From Panagrolaimus kolymaensis (lineage: Eukaryota; Nematoda; Chromadorea; Rhabditida; Panagrolaimidae), in NCBI GenBank assembly GCA_028622995.1, contig JAJQJQ010000009.1, forward strand, positions 1,984,001 through 2,048,000: DNA of 64,000 nucleotides, written 5' to 3'. The notes under the pieces are model-generated. The model saw nothing but the letters and a program-made list of their open reading frames with translations. It was not told where the DNA came from and made no database searches. The translations under genes and the position numbers were made by a program. Shown in pieces: positions 48,110 through 59,375 of the stretch (position 1 is the stretch's first letter; the number at the start of each line of letters is the position of its first letter).

Positions 48110-51100
48110 TTATGGTCTGAAAAAAAAATAACAAACATGGATTATAAAAAATTCTTTGAATTTTTTTTATTGTCTTTCATAAATCAAAAACGAACATGAA
48201 AAAAAGAAATCATTCATTTGCTACAAAAATGAAAAAAATCGAGAAAGACAAAAAAAATATTAAAGCAGCTGTTTGAACCATTTTTATTTTTTGGTTTCTT
48301 GGGTGCTGTCTGCCTGCTTTTGCGCAAATGGTCAATCCTCCTCATTTATCGTTCATTTTGAGTTGCGGTCAGTCTCAGTCATCAACTGTCTTTTTTCTTT
48401 TCTTTTTGGATTCATTATTTTAACAAGTTCAAAACTATCTTCCCGAAATAAAAAAAAAAGCAGACGTTCCAAGATGAAAAAAAAGAAAGAAGAAAGAAGA
48501 GTACAGTTGGTTGGTTCAAAATTTTTTTGAAGCAGGCTGTAGTAAATGAGTAAAACAAAAAAAAAGTCAAAACGAAGATGAAAAAAGGAAATATCAAAGT
48601 ATCTGTCATCACTGGCAGAAATAAGAATATTTAAAAAAAAGTTATTGAAATTATTTGAAAATATCCAAAAAAAGATTTTTTAAAAAGGTTTTTTGTGGCT
48701 TTTTTGGGTATAAATAAAATGAAATTAAAAAGTTAAGTGACATACTGAACAAAAAAACCGTTGACAAAATATAGAAGAAGGAAAAATTGAGAAAAAAATG
48801 ACTGAAACGATACTCTAAAAAAACAAAATGAAGCCGAACCAAAGAGACACCCGAAAGCCATAAAAGGGATTGTTTATTTTCTTGGCCACAAAAGCAAAGA
48901 AAGAAAATAGAAGGATTAGACAGGCTTTTGAACATCAAAAAAGAAAGAAAGGAAGAAAAATAATCAATTTTATTTTTACTTTCAGTTTAAAAAATTTTTT
49001 CCCTCTTTCTTCTCCACTTTTGCTTAACTTAATTATAAATATTTTTTAACTAACAAAATGAAGTCTTAGAAAAACACAAAAATATTAATATCAATATCCA
49101 TCTTATTAAACTAACACCTTATCAATTTTCAAACAAAAACGTTAAAAGTATTATCTTTTTTTTTTTTCTTTTTCAAGAGTTTTAGAAAAAAATAAAAGAA
49201 ACATTATTTCGATTGTTACTCGACTAAGCTAGCGCTTGCCGCAAGGCAAAGAGAAGACATAGAGCCAGCCTTAAGTAAAGTTGCCTACAAATGGGATAGA
49301 AACGAAGAAGAAAAGAAAGAAAAATAAGGGAGGAGGGAAAAAAGAAAAAATGTGTTCTTTTGCAAGAATGGCACCAAGAAAGAAAAATGTTTCCGGGGCA
49401 TATAAGCAAGCAAGCGCGAGACTGACTTTTTTTTTGCAAAAAAAATAAATTCTTTTTTGCTCAGCAGCGCAAAAATCCTATCCTCCTCCTTTCTTTCTAT
49501 CTTTCATCCGCAAAACTCAGAAAAGCAGATGTCAAAAAAAAGACGACGATGGCAGCCGCTTCGCTTCGACTCACGCTCTTGCTTTCTTTTGCTTAAAGTA
49601 AGTAAAATGGATTTTGAGAAAAGTAGGCGGGAATGGAGAGGCAGCAGTTAAACAAAATGAAAGTAATAGTAATAAAAAAAAGTCAAAGAAGAAATTAAGA
49701 ACTAAGTATTTTATTTATTTTTAAAAAGAATAGAATCAATATAAAATTAAAATGAATAAAATGAGATTTATATTTTTTTGCATCTCAGCTGCTTCGGTTT
49801 TTTATTTTATCCCATTAATTCTTTTCTCGAATCAAAAATAAATTTCGTTTTAAAAAAAATTACAAAGAAAACAAAAATAATGAAAAATTATTTCTTAGAT
49901 ATTTTTTTTGCGGTCAAAAGAGGCAAAGAAATAAAATAATAGAATTGAAAAAACAATAGAAAAAAAAGCAATAATTTGTGGCCACCAAAAATAAAATAAA
50001 ATAGTATGTATTTTTCATTCACCATCTGGCACCCATAGACACGCATGGAAAAAAATATTGAATCGAATCGAGAAACATAAAAAAAAAATCGTAACGCGCG
50101 AGCAATCGACGACAATAATAATAAAAATAAAAATAAGAAGCAAGCGTGTACTAACGAAAAATGAAATGAAAAAAGGTGCTTTTCCTATATATTTTTCTCA
50201 TTTTCATTTTTGAAAGTGAACAGTTTATTGCTCTCGAGAGAAAAAAAAATGAGGAAAAGGAAAAAAGGAAAAAGGAAGATGACTCTCGTTCTCTATTTTT
50301 TTTTCTGTGATTGGGACCCATAACACAGAAGAAGAAGAAAAAGAAAGTGACGAAAATGGTGGCGGGAATGGAGGGTGGCGATGGTCAAATGTGGTTAAGT
50401 AAGCAAAGCAAAAGCAAAAGCAGCAGCGGTCATTTATTTGCTTTTTCTTTTTTTCATCGAAGAAGAAGATGAGACGAAACTTGAACGTGTTTCGATGTTG
50501 ATGAGTCTTTTCTAAGCCTTCCTTTTTTCCCTTTTAATTTTCCCACAGATTTGCTTGGCCATTATTTTATGGAAAATAGATTTAAAAAAAGAGGATGAAT
50601 AATTTCATTAAATTTTTTATTTCATTTTATGTATTTCCGGAGCCGACAGCTTAAAAAAAATGAGGAAAGAAAAAAATAATTGAATAACCCTTTAGACTTT
50701 ATTTAAGCGAAGCAGATGTTTTTTTTCCTTTTCAAAAAAAATGTCCAAAAAGAATGTTTTTTTTTGAATGCGACTGAAAAAACAAAGAAGGCATTGCTTT
50801 GTGGAATAAAAAAACCACTGTTCATTTTTTTTAGAAAACATCAAAAAAAATTTATAAAATAGTCGCAAAAATAATTTTTAGCTTTTGTAGTTTTCAAATT
50901 TTAAGCTTTGAAAACACAATTTTCGAGAAAAAAAATTCGAGATTTTATTTGATAATTGTCTGAGCTTTGTTATAATCAAAGAACTGTCTCTTCTTAACTC
51001 AAATTAATAAAAAAAGCTGCTTTTAAATACATTTTTTTAAATATTTTATTCTCTCTAAATCCAGGTAAATTAACAACAAATTTTAAAAAAAAAGGTCAAA

Positions 51101-51193
51101 CAACATTTTTGAATACTTATTTTTAAATTAATTAAATACATGGATTTGTCATTTTTTTCTATAATATTGTATTTTCAGAACAAAGAGCATTAC
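48110..51193. other. Gene-poor region of about 3.1 kb
   Basis: No supported gene on either strand. ORFs at 48273-48938, 49224-49651 and 49888-50115 are A/T-tract translations without homology features or splice partners. It includes the presumed SPRY-gene promoter and the 9-bp target duplication (51185-51193) of the following element. Confidence 0.45.
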
Positions 51194-51430
51194 GGTTCTC
51201 CGACACTTGCGGTTACGACACTTACGGTTCGACACTTGCGGTTTTACCATTTGCGGTTATTTAACGACATTTGCGGTTGCCATTTCCGATTCGATACTTG
51301 CGGTGATTTACGACATTTGCGGTTTTACCATTTGCGGTTATTTTTCCGACATTTGCGGCTCGCAAATAAAACTTTAATGAAAAACTTTCCAAAGCTTTTA
51401 TTCATCAACCTTAAGTTTATTTTTTTTTTT
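51194..51430. repeat. Left MULE terminal inverted repeat
   Basis: About 237 bp built largely of GACACTTGCGGTT / GACATTTGCGGTT / CCATTTGCGGTT units. It pairs with 54396-54604; the left arm carries extra units. The similarity extends past the units through GCGGCTCGCAAAT and TTTAATGAAAAA to the TTTATTxATCAACC block. Confidence 0.88.
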
Positions 51431-51952
51431 TAAATGATTCATTCACTATGTCTGTTGTTTATTTCTTCGCTCTCTTATTCCAGCTACCTTTTTGTTTGAA
51501 TTATTTTACATAATTGCTATGTCCGCCTTGAAGTATTTTCCCAGGCTTTTATGATTCAACAAAAACTTTTTGATATGATTCATTCACTATGTTTGTTGTT
51601 TATGCCATCAGCAAATTATTTTTTTGCGCTGTCTTATGCCAAATAACCTTTATGGCGAGTATATTTTCGTTATTTCCACCTTCAAGTGATGGGCTCGATG
51701 ATCATATAAAAGCAGACACAAAGGAAAACATTTATTCTTCTTTTGGCTTCTTTGCCTGTTAAAAGAAAAAGTTGCCTTAATATTACTTTATTTAGCTTTT
51801 ACTTTTGCTTTTGGTAAGATTTTTTTTTCATAACTTTAGCTTTGCTTATGTTTTATGGCCAATTTTTTTTTTATAATTTTCTAAAGCTGCTCCTAAACCC
51901 TTTAAAATATAATAATAATTTTTAGCCCTTTCACTGCTAAAAATTAATAAAC

Positions 51953-52067
51953 CAGGTGATGAAAAGCCTTCAAATCCAACAAAGCCTGAACCATTTCAAC
52001 CACTTCCAGATGGCAATTACAACGAATTATTTGGATCTTCAAACCCCAAAATGAACCCTCCAAAGTA
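51953..52067 (+). other. Possible small exon within the MULE
   Basis: After a TTTTTAG at 51925 an open stretch gives KPGDEKPSNPTKPEPFQPLP and stops at 52067. A hydrophobic frame (VALILLYLAFTFAFG) lies upstream at about 51770-51815 before a GTAAG donor, but I find no ATG. It may be a decayed secreted-peptide gene; weak. Confidence 0.2.
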
Positions 52068-52778
52068 ACTGTTTTAAAAAAAGTAATATAAAAACACGTC
52101 TTATATTAAAGTTTTCTTTTGTATTAATGTTTTAAAAAATATATAATCACTTTTGCTAATCTTTTGGTAAATAATAAATCTTTTTAAATCGAACAGTTTT
52201 GTTGTGAATATGCTCAGTAGTCTTTTTATATCAAAAATATCTCGATATTTATAGGTAATATGCCAATAAAACTTCCTGAAACCTTTTGAAAATGACTGAT
52301 AATAAAAAATAACGAGAAAATAAAAAACGAACAAATATATGGATTTATTTTGGCTGCGAGAAAAAAAAAAGAATGGAAAAATATTTTTAGAAAAAAAATT
52401 TCAGTTGAGACAACTATGAATGTTTGTTATTCTAAATGCTTGCCGCTTGCCATGAACGTTGTTTTTTTTTATTTCACTCAAAACTTTTTGCAACCAAATG
52501 CTTTTTTTTCGTCAATATTTTTACTTGTCGAAAAAAAATGCAAGACAATAGCATCATTCTTTCTTTTTTTTTTTAAGATAAATAACTTTTCTCTTCCTCC
52601 ATTTTCCTTCCTTGCTCCCTTTTTTTAGTAACGTGTTCGCCAAAATGCTTTTAAATGTTATAAAGATTTTTTTATTTTAAATAAAAAGCAAACAAATATA
52701 AGTAGGCGACAAAAAATAAAATATGAACCAAAAATAAATGGAAAAAATCAACAACAACGATAAAAAAAATTTTTTTAA

Positions 52779-53209
52779 TTAAAAACAATTAAATAAATCG
52801 AGCTCTTTATCGTTTGTTGCTGTAATATAAAACATGAGCACCTGCATGGTGCCTTTTTTGTTGTGGAGTTTAACCATTTTTCCATTTTCGGCTAAAGAAA
52901 AAATTTATAAATATATTATAAAGCTTGTAAATAAACCTACCGTTGAAACAAATGGTACTAATTTCATTGCCATTATTGGCATCTTGAAGTTTTTCAAAGA
53001 AAATGGCTGTGTTGTAATCGTGTTCGTGAAGAACGATGTCCGTTTGCTGGTAAGTCAAACGGAGCGGGAACAAACCTGCAAGTGCGTCTTGGAGATCTAG
53101 AAATTACTTAAAAGTAATTTTTAAGTAAACTTAAAATTAATATCTATCGAAATAATAACTTACCCGGATCACTTTCAGCTTCAAACAGATCTTCAAGCAT
53201 TTCGTCCAT
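52779..53209 (-). CDS. Small three-exon gene of unknown function inside the MULE
   Basis: Exons 53209-53164, 53096-52941 and 52891-52779 join in frame to 104 residues, each junction with GT-AG ends. The protein starts MDEMLEDLFEAESDPDLQD, acidic, continues LTYQQTDIVLHEHDYNTAIF and ICFN, and ends ITATNDKELDLFNCF. There is no signal peptide, TM helix or known motif. Its start codon shares a CCATGG with the start of the transposase ORF on the other strand (53208), so the two genes are divergent with overlapping starts. Either an accessory transposon gene or a captured host fragment (Pack-MULE style). I do not recognise the family. Confidence 0.55.
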
Positions 53210-54229
53210 GGCAATTCCCAAGCCGAGATTAACCATTGTGTTAGCCATTAGGCAATGCCTCTTCCATCTTGGGCAATCCATCCATAGATATGTTCAAAAA
53301 AATGGTTTGGTTCCTGTTTATGATGGGAATGAAGAATATAGAAAGCTCGTTCGATCGCTTGCAGCGCTTTCATTATTGCCTGTTGAACATACAACTTATG
53401 GATTTGATCTTTTGTTAGAAGACATGGGAAATTTGGACCTTAGTGAATATGTTGGTGATATTGATGAACCTCTTCCTTCTCAAGGAGGTTTAACTCCTCA
53501 TCGTTCCCAAATACCAGCTGTAACTTCTCAAGAACAAGCAACACCTCCACGTTCTCAAGGAGGAGGACCTCCTCCTCGTTCTCAAGCAGGAGGAACGCCT
53601 ACTCGTCAACGAACACAAGCAGCTCGTCGAATTGATCCAACTTCAGTTTTTACTTATTTTAGGCGGTTTGTTTAGGCTTAAAAAATTAAATAATTTTAGC
53701 TTTTTAGTTATTACATTGATGGAGTTAATGGGAGACCTGCAACTTTTCCCCCGGAAACCTGGAACCATTTTGAAACACAGCTTGATGGTCATTTGGGAAG
53801 AACAAATAATGCCCAGGTTTGTAAATCCATCCAAATAAAATATATATTTTAATAAATAAATTCATTAATTTAAGGAAGGATTTCACAGTGCATTGAACAA
53901 AAGGTTTCATGGAAGCCATCCATCATTGTCAAAGTTAGTTTATATTTTTTAATTATATTTAAAAAATTTTAAGTTTCAGAGTTATTACTCTTTTAAAATC
54001 AGAGGATTCAATTTCAACTGAAAAACTTCGCCCTCATTTACTTGATCCTACTGAACGAGTAACAATGCATCCGAGAAATAAAAAATATGTCGCAAATGAT
54101 AGAGCTATTAATACTCTTATTCAAGGATACAACGCCCTTGAAGCTCCTACAGATGAACAACTTCGAGCATTTCTTTTAGCAGTTCAATATCGACTCGGAA
54201 AAAACAACTTCAACCAATGGGATAACTGA
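53208..54229 (+). CDS. MULE transposase, C-terminal part (DDE domain missing)
   Basis: Exons 53208-53665, 53708-53816, 53875-53933 and 53980-54229 join in frame to 291 residues. Signature blocks of the nematode FLYWCH/MULE-type transposase C-terminus: CLFHLGQSIHRYVQKNGL, YRKLVRSLAALSLLP, VFTYFRRYYIDG, PPETWNHF, GRTNNAQEGFHSALNKRFHG and HPSLSKVITLLKSE. A Ser/Gln/Pro/Gly-rich insert of about 65 residues separates the first two blocks from the rest. Normally several hundred residues, including the DDE catalytic core and an N-terminal zinc finger, precede the FHLGQ block; none are found. The frame shows no stop, so the copy is young or the fragment is maintained. Confidence 0.8.
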
Positions 54230-54395
54230 AGGATTTAAAGGCTTTATATATTTGTTTGTTGTTTTTTCATTAATTTACATATATTTGTCATTTTTTATGT
54301 TAATAAGTATTCAAGCATAAATACATTTAACACTTTTTCATTTTTATTTGGAATTTTCTAACAATTGCTAGATGACTGAATCGTTTTTTTAAAGA

Positions 54396-54604
54396 AAAAT
54401 AAACTTTTGGTTGATAAATACAAGCATGGGAGATTTTTTTCATTAAAATTATATTTGCGAGCCGCAAATGTCGGAAAAATAACCGCAAATGGTAAAACCG
54501 CAAATGTCGTAAATCGCCGCAAGTGTCGAATCGGAAATGGCAACCGCAAAAGCCAGCCGCAAGTGTCGAATCGTAAGTTGCAAAACCGCAAGTGTCGTTG
54601 CACC
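54396..54604. repeat. Right MULE terminal inverted repeat
   Basis: About 209 bp, the inverted partner of 51194-51430, with CCGCAAATGTCG / CCGCAAGTGTCG units. Ends 1 bp before the second TSD copy. Confidence 0.88.
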
Positions 54605-54613
54605 GAGCATTAC
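54605..54613. repeat. 9-bp target-site duplication GAGCATTAC (right copy)
   Basis: Identical to 51185-51193 and separated by exactly one base from the stop codon of the minus-strand QNG1 gene (54615-54617). Confidence 0.9.
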
Positions 54614-54614
54614 A

Positions 54615-55857
54615 TCAATAAGCTGTGGTAAAATATTTATGGAATGGATATTCTTCATCTAATTCACTTCCAAACATGCGTCGTTTTTTCCATAGCAAAG
54701 TGTCGATGATTGCTGCAGGGATTCCAGTCATTTCTCTCAAACGCTAAAGAAAATTAACACTTTTTATTTTGGGCTTAGTTTTGTATTTTTATTTACCTCA
54801 CCAACGGCCAAAGAAAAAGCACGAATTTCAATTTCCATTTTAGAATTTTCTAGAAAACCATTTTTAATGGCCGTTTCCAAATCTTTTGAATACAAAATTA
54901 AACCATAGTGTCGAAGAATTTGAGGGACACGATAATCAGCAAAAATTGAAAGATAATCATAATTAATTTTAAAGCCTCTTTTTGTTGCAGATTCTGAACA
55001 ATTTGTCAAAATATCTTTCACAAGAAGTTGTGCTCTTTTATTAAATTTAATTTTTTGACCATTAAAATTGCTTTCGTCACAAAAATTTGGAAAATTCTTT
55101 AAAAGATAGTCGTTTAAAATATTTTTTGGTGAAAATTTGCATTCTATTATTGCATCGAGGAAAGATTGGTTTTTCTGAAAAAGGGAAGAAATACAGAAGA
55201 GTAAAAATTTTAGGAATGTAAATGCGTAAAAAAATAAAGATTTAAAAAAGGTCAAAAGCTTACTTCTAAGAGTATTGGATAAGACGATTTTACAAATGCA
55301 AAACGATCTTCGACCTAAAAAAATCTCAAAGTTCATAGAAGAAAAGAATACAAAAATTGATTTTACCATTGGAACATCAACGCCAGAATCGTCTCTCAAA
55401 ATTTTCTTGAATTCTTCCATTGAAATGGCTGCTAAAGTTTCAGGTTGAACAGCTTTGGGATTAATTTCCAACCATCGATTGATTGCAGCTGCAAGGCCCA
55501 TGGATCCCACAAAAGTTTGACCTTTGTAGGTTACAGAATATTGTTTACCATTTTCATAATAAAAATGAAAATTAATTAAATCCATAAGAAAAAACCTTCA
55601 AAAAAATTAACAAAGTTTAATTATTTTTTCTACCATATAATTTTTGGAAATATTTACCAATTAAATTTATCTTCTTCTGACAAACTTTCGAGAGGAGCGA
55701 CAAGTTGATTGGAAAGTTGGGGTGGATCAGGAATGGCATTCATGGCAATTAAATCTTTAGCTGCTTTTTCAAAACTTTCATCGCTTCCAAAGCTCACAAA
55801 TTCAGAGGAGCTTAGAATTTCTGGAATTCCTGTCGTTTCATAAAAGGTAGACGGCAT
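54615..55857 (-). CDS. QNG1: Queuosine 5'-phosphate N-glycosylase / Q salvage protein (DUF2419)
   Basis: Five exons (55857-55658, 55595-55367, 55314-55264, 55174-54797, 54743-54615) join in frame to 328 residues, about the normal family length. Family blocks: N-terminal SEFVSFGSDESFEKAAKDL, then KFNWFFLMDLINFHFYY, GSMGLAAAINRWLE, EFKKILRDDSGVDVPMVEDR, NFPNFCDES, FNKRAQLLVKDI, FADYRVPQILRHYG, EIEIRAFSLAVGE, and a last exon with AAIIDTLLWKKRR. In the family this enzyme releases the queuine base from queuosine 5'-phosphate so it can be put into tRNA anticodons. A MULE has inserted just beyond the stop, so the 3' UTR and poly(A) signal now come from the element; an AATAAA (minus strand) lies at 54343-54348. 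The coding region is intact. Confidence 0.88.
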
Positions 55858-55891
55858 ATTTTTTCTTCCTTAGTTTTTCACATTTAAAACC

Positions 55892-56110
55892 ATATAAAGC
55901 GTCGAAATATAAAAAGTTTTTGCCAAGTTCAAAATTTTTCAAAACACCCTGTTTTTTTGTAAATTTTACAAAAAATGCACTGCTCTTTTTGTAAATGCCC
56001 CGCAAGTTTACAAAAAGAGCAGTGCATTTTTTGTAAAATTTACAAAAAAACAGGGTGTTTTGAAAAATTTTGAACTTGGCAAAAACTTTTTATATTTCGA
56101 CGCTTTATAT
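55892..56110. repeat. 219-bp long palindrome (fold-back element)
   Basis: Two perfectly complementary arms of about 104 bp (55892-55995 and 56007-56110) around an 11-nt spacer. Arms begin ATATAAAGCGTCG / end CGACGCTTTATAT. It lies 34 bp upstream of the QNG1 start codon. Probably a fold-back MITE, possibly with an ATAT target duplication. Confidence 0.92.
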
Positions 56111-56320
56111 ATTTAAAATTTTATTCAATGTAAGTGTTTCGGAACGAAAACCGTATCAAACTAATAATAAACAAAATTTTTATCTAAGAAAAATATTAAC
56201 TTTCACAAAAAAATACAAAAGAAAACAAATCACAAAAATATACACGAAAAAATAATAATTAACAATTACTTTTACCAGGATTCATAGAGTCAGAATCATC
56301 AAAACTAATAGTTCGAAAAA

Positions 56321-58182
56321 TTACAATACAAGTTTTTGTGGTTTATCGACTTTTTGATTTTGTTTTTTAATAACTTTTTTAAGTTTTCTGGAAGCGGGTA
56401 CAAGCCATTCATCATCTTCACCAGAATTATGTATTTTTTCAATTATCCATGGATTTAAATCATCAGCAAATACTTTTTCGTTTACCGGCAATTCATTATT
56501 TTTCTTTTCAGACGTTTGATTTTTTAGATGATATTCTTTAAGCCAATATGACATTTCCTGGTTTATTTGGGGCAATACTTTCTTACTTTCAAAACATTCT
56601 TCCTTTGAGTCATTTGTTTCTGTTTCTTGACTTTCGACTTTTTTATTATATTTTTTAATTTTCTTTGTTCCCAAATCTTTGAATGTGATGGTTGTTGTTG
56701 GAGGCAAAGATTCGAGAATTGTTTTTTCATAAGATTCCAAGGAATTTCCTTTAATCTAAAGATTTTTATTTTTATTCAAATATTTAAAAAAAATAATTAG
56801 TTAAGTTTAGAGTTAAAAAAATTATAAAAAAATGGTTATACTTTTTTATTTGTTGCAGATGTTGCAAGCCAATGTGAAGCATCGGATCCTTTAATGGAAT
56901 TAATAACATTTTCAAATTCAAATGTTTTATTTGTTGCATTGGATGCTGCTGGTTTTTGAGTGGTGGTCGTGGAATCCATGTTTGAAATGGAGGAGCTCTT
57001 GGAAGGTTCCGAAAATTGTTCATTTAACTAAAAAAATAATATTTAAAACTCAGAAATTAAATAAAAAAAAGCCTTACAAATTGCAAAGTTTGTTGAATGA
57101 TTTGATCTGATTTTTGTGAACCTCTTTTTAATCCAGGAAATATAGTTTCTGTGGCCGATTCTTTTAAAGATGGCTTTTGAAGCCATTGATCCATGGGTAA
57201 TCGATAGGATTCAAAGCCATTTTTAGTCGTAGCATTTGATTCTTGATCGAATTCAGATTTGGAAATAATTTCAATCGAAGAATTTTCTGAATACAAACGA
57301 TTCTAAAAAAATTCATCGGTCAAATTAAAAAAAATTTTTTATATTCAAATTTTTTCTCACTCTTTGGATATCTGCGCCATTATTATTTGTAGGACCATTA
57401 TTTTGTCGAGCTTGATAAAGCCATTCACTAATGCATGCTGGCAATGGCTCTGATGAAGAAGAATTACTTTCATTTTCAGCAAGATTATTATCTGGTTGAG
57501 GAGTATTTCCTCGATGAATTCGTAAAACAGATTTATGAGCCAAATTTACACTATCTTCATATTCTTCCGCTTCCAATGCAAGGCAATCACTTCGATCTTT
57601 GATAGAAGGATCAGAAATGACTTGGCCAAAATTATACATCGCCCGTCTCATATCAGATGGGTCACATTGAAAAATCAGGTGAGAATTTGTATGGGGTCGA
57701 AGGTCCAAAGCACTGATACTAAAAAAATTCATTTTTTTTATATAAAAAATAATTATTTTAACCAAAAAAATTACCGAAACAAAACATTTGTATTCGCATC
57801 ATTTGAATTTCCTCGAGGAGAAGATTCCAATGATTGTTGACAAGCTCCAATAGCTTGATTGAGTTGTTCTTGCTGCTCACAAAGCACCCGTTCTTTGGAT
57901 TCAAGAACATTTTCAAGAATGCTTAATAATAGTTGCTCCCGGGCCCGAACTAAAGAAAGTTGATGGCCTATGGCATTGCTAATTTCTTTTCGAGCCTTAA
58001 AAAACATAATTATTTATATTTCTAAGAAAAGTTTTTTTGCAAAAAAACTTACAATTTCAGCATTAATTCGAAGTTGATTTTTCACCGAAGTTACTTGAGC
58101 CACAGCATTTTCCATAACCATTAATTTTTGTCGTAAGGTATTATTAGGGCCATCAGAAAGGGATGAACCAAAAGCTGACATT
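56321..58182 (-). CDS. NCOA4/ARA70-like coiled-coil protein
   Basis: Start at 58182, stop at 56321; about six exons. N-terminal 120 residues form a coiled coil (LRQKLMVMENAVAQVTSVKN, then IGHQLSLVRAREQLLLSILE, KERVLCEQQEQLNQAIGACQ) with the ARA70 pattern in which HLxxLRxREQWLL is followed by KExxLxxQxQQLxxxxG. The rest is Ser/Asn/Glu-rich and disordered, with repeated Trp-Leu motifs (ISEWLYQ, MDQWLQK, SHWLATS, MSYWLKEY, LNPWIIEK), as found scattered in NCOA4. The C-terminus is Lys-rich (RKLKKVIKKQNQK). In vertebrates NCOA4 delivers ferritin to autophagosomes; this function is only inferred here. Other coiled-coil proteins could share the N-terminal pattern. Confidence 0.5.
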
Positions 58183-59375
58183 TTATTTTTATATTTTTAA
58201 AGAAAAGAAAAACCTAAAATTAAAAACCGTTATTCTTTTTCGTTTTCTAAAAAATGAGTACTTTGGAATTGGAAAATGTGGGAAAAATTATAAAAGTAAG
58301 AAGTCCACGCAGACATAAAACCAAAAACAATTTATTACCCGGTAAAGAAAAAAAATTATTTTTATAGCCATGGAAAAGATATTAGATGTAAGAAGTTTGG
58401 TTGAAAGCAAAAAAAAAAAACGGGTTTTAACCGTTGTTGCTGTTGGCTGCCATTTTTCATGCTTGTAGTTTCTTTCGATGAAAAAGAAAAGTAATGAATA
58501 AAATGAAAGTTAAAAAAAGTAAAATAGACAGAAAGCATAGAAGAATTAGACACTTTTTAAGGAAAGAAAATAAAAAAAATTTGATAGCAAATGGTCAAAT
58601 AATTTTTTTGAATGATAAAACAATAAATTCTTTAAATACGCTCTTTGCATTTTTACTTTTTTTCATTTTGGTGCCTTAAAATTGAGAAGCACGAAGAAGA
58701 AAAACTAATAAAGTCAACACAGCCGAAGTAAGGATGGTGGTAAGAAAAAAATAAAATAATTTGAGAACGTGCAAATATGGAAAAAAGATAAATCCAGAAA
58801 GAAAAAAAGCGGATGGCAGTGGCAAACATAATTTTTTTTTTCGTCTGCTTGTCTACTTCGTTATGGCAATAAGTGCAAAAATGCCAAATGACAGATAGCT
58901 ATTTTTATAACAAAAATTTATTCAGTGAGTTTGAGAATTGAATATCGAAAGAAAAAATTCTTGAAAAGTCGTAAATAAAAAATTATTTCATTAATTATTA
59001 CAAAATTTGGGCAAAAATAATAATAAACAAGGTAATTAAAAAAAGAGGAATGCGGTTCACAAAATTTTTTCTTGGTGGTAATAACTTTTTTTGGTTATGA
59101 TGGTTCCTTGTTTTGTATTTTGCTTCACTGTGTTGGATTAAAATTTAAAAAAAAATACTTAGTTTCGATGGTTGATTGTTGATAAAAGATGAAAAATCTA
59201 GAAGCAAAAAGAGAAGAAGCATAAATGCGTCAATAAATAATCAGCAAATTAATTTTTGATAAGACAATCAAGCTACTGAAAGTTTTTTTTGCTTGCTTTC
59301 ATTGTTTTTTTTTTGTTTTCCATTGCTTCCATTAAAGTTGGTTGAAACATTCCAATCGTTGAAGAAAAAATAAAA
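58183..59375. other. Divergent intergenic region
   Basis: 1.2 kb between the NCOA4-like gene (minus) and the mucin/EGF gene (plus); no supported gene. Confidence 0.45.

Larger units (their letters stand above)
51194..54604 (+). mobile_element. Mutator-like (MULE) DNA transposon with 9-bp TSD
   Basis: A 3,411-bp element. The identical 9-mer GAGCATTAC occurs at 51185-51193 and 54605-54613, a target-site duplication of the length typical of MULEs. Termini are GGTTCTCCGACACTTGCGG and the complement of GGTGCAACGACACTTGCGG. Long terminal inverted repeats follow. Inside are a MULE transposase C-terminus (plus strand), a small antisense gene, direct repeats at 51434-51690 (TGATTCATTCACTATGT twice) and a TATAAAAG-containing segment near 51700. 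The DDE catalytic domain is missing, so the copy should be non-autonomous. Confidence 0.9.

Noticed and set aside
48273..50115. Several 64-95 codon ORFs in the gene-poor region
   Set aside because: Composed of A/T-tract residues (F, K, N, S) without conserved motifs or splice context.
52834..53100. 88-codon plus-strand ORF inside the MULE
   Set aside because: It overlaps the better supported minus-strand three-exon gene and has no transposase similarity.
51194..54604. Repeated GACATTTGCGGTT units resembling a CRISPR array
   Set aside because: Eukaryotic context, irregular spacing, and the units form inverted arms bounded by a 9-bp TSD: MULE ends.
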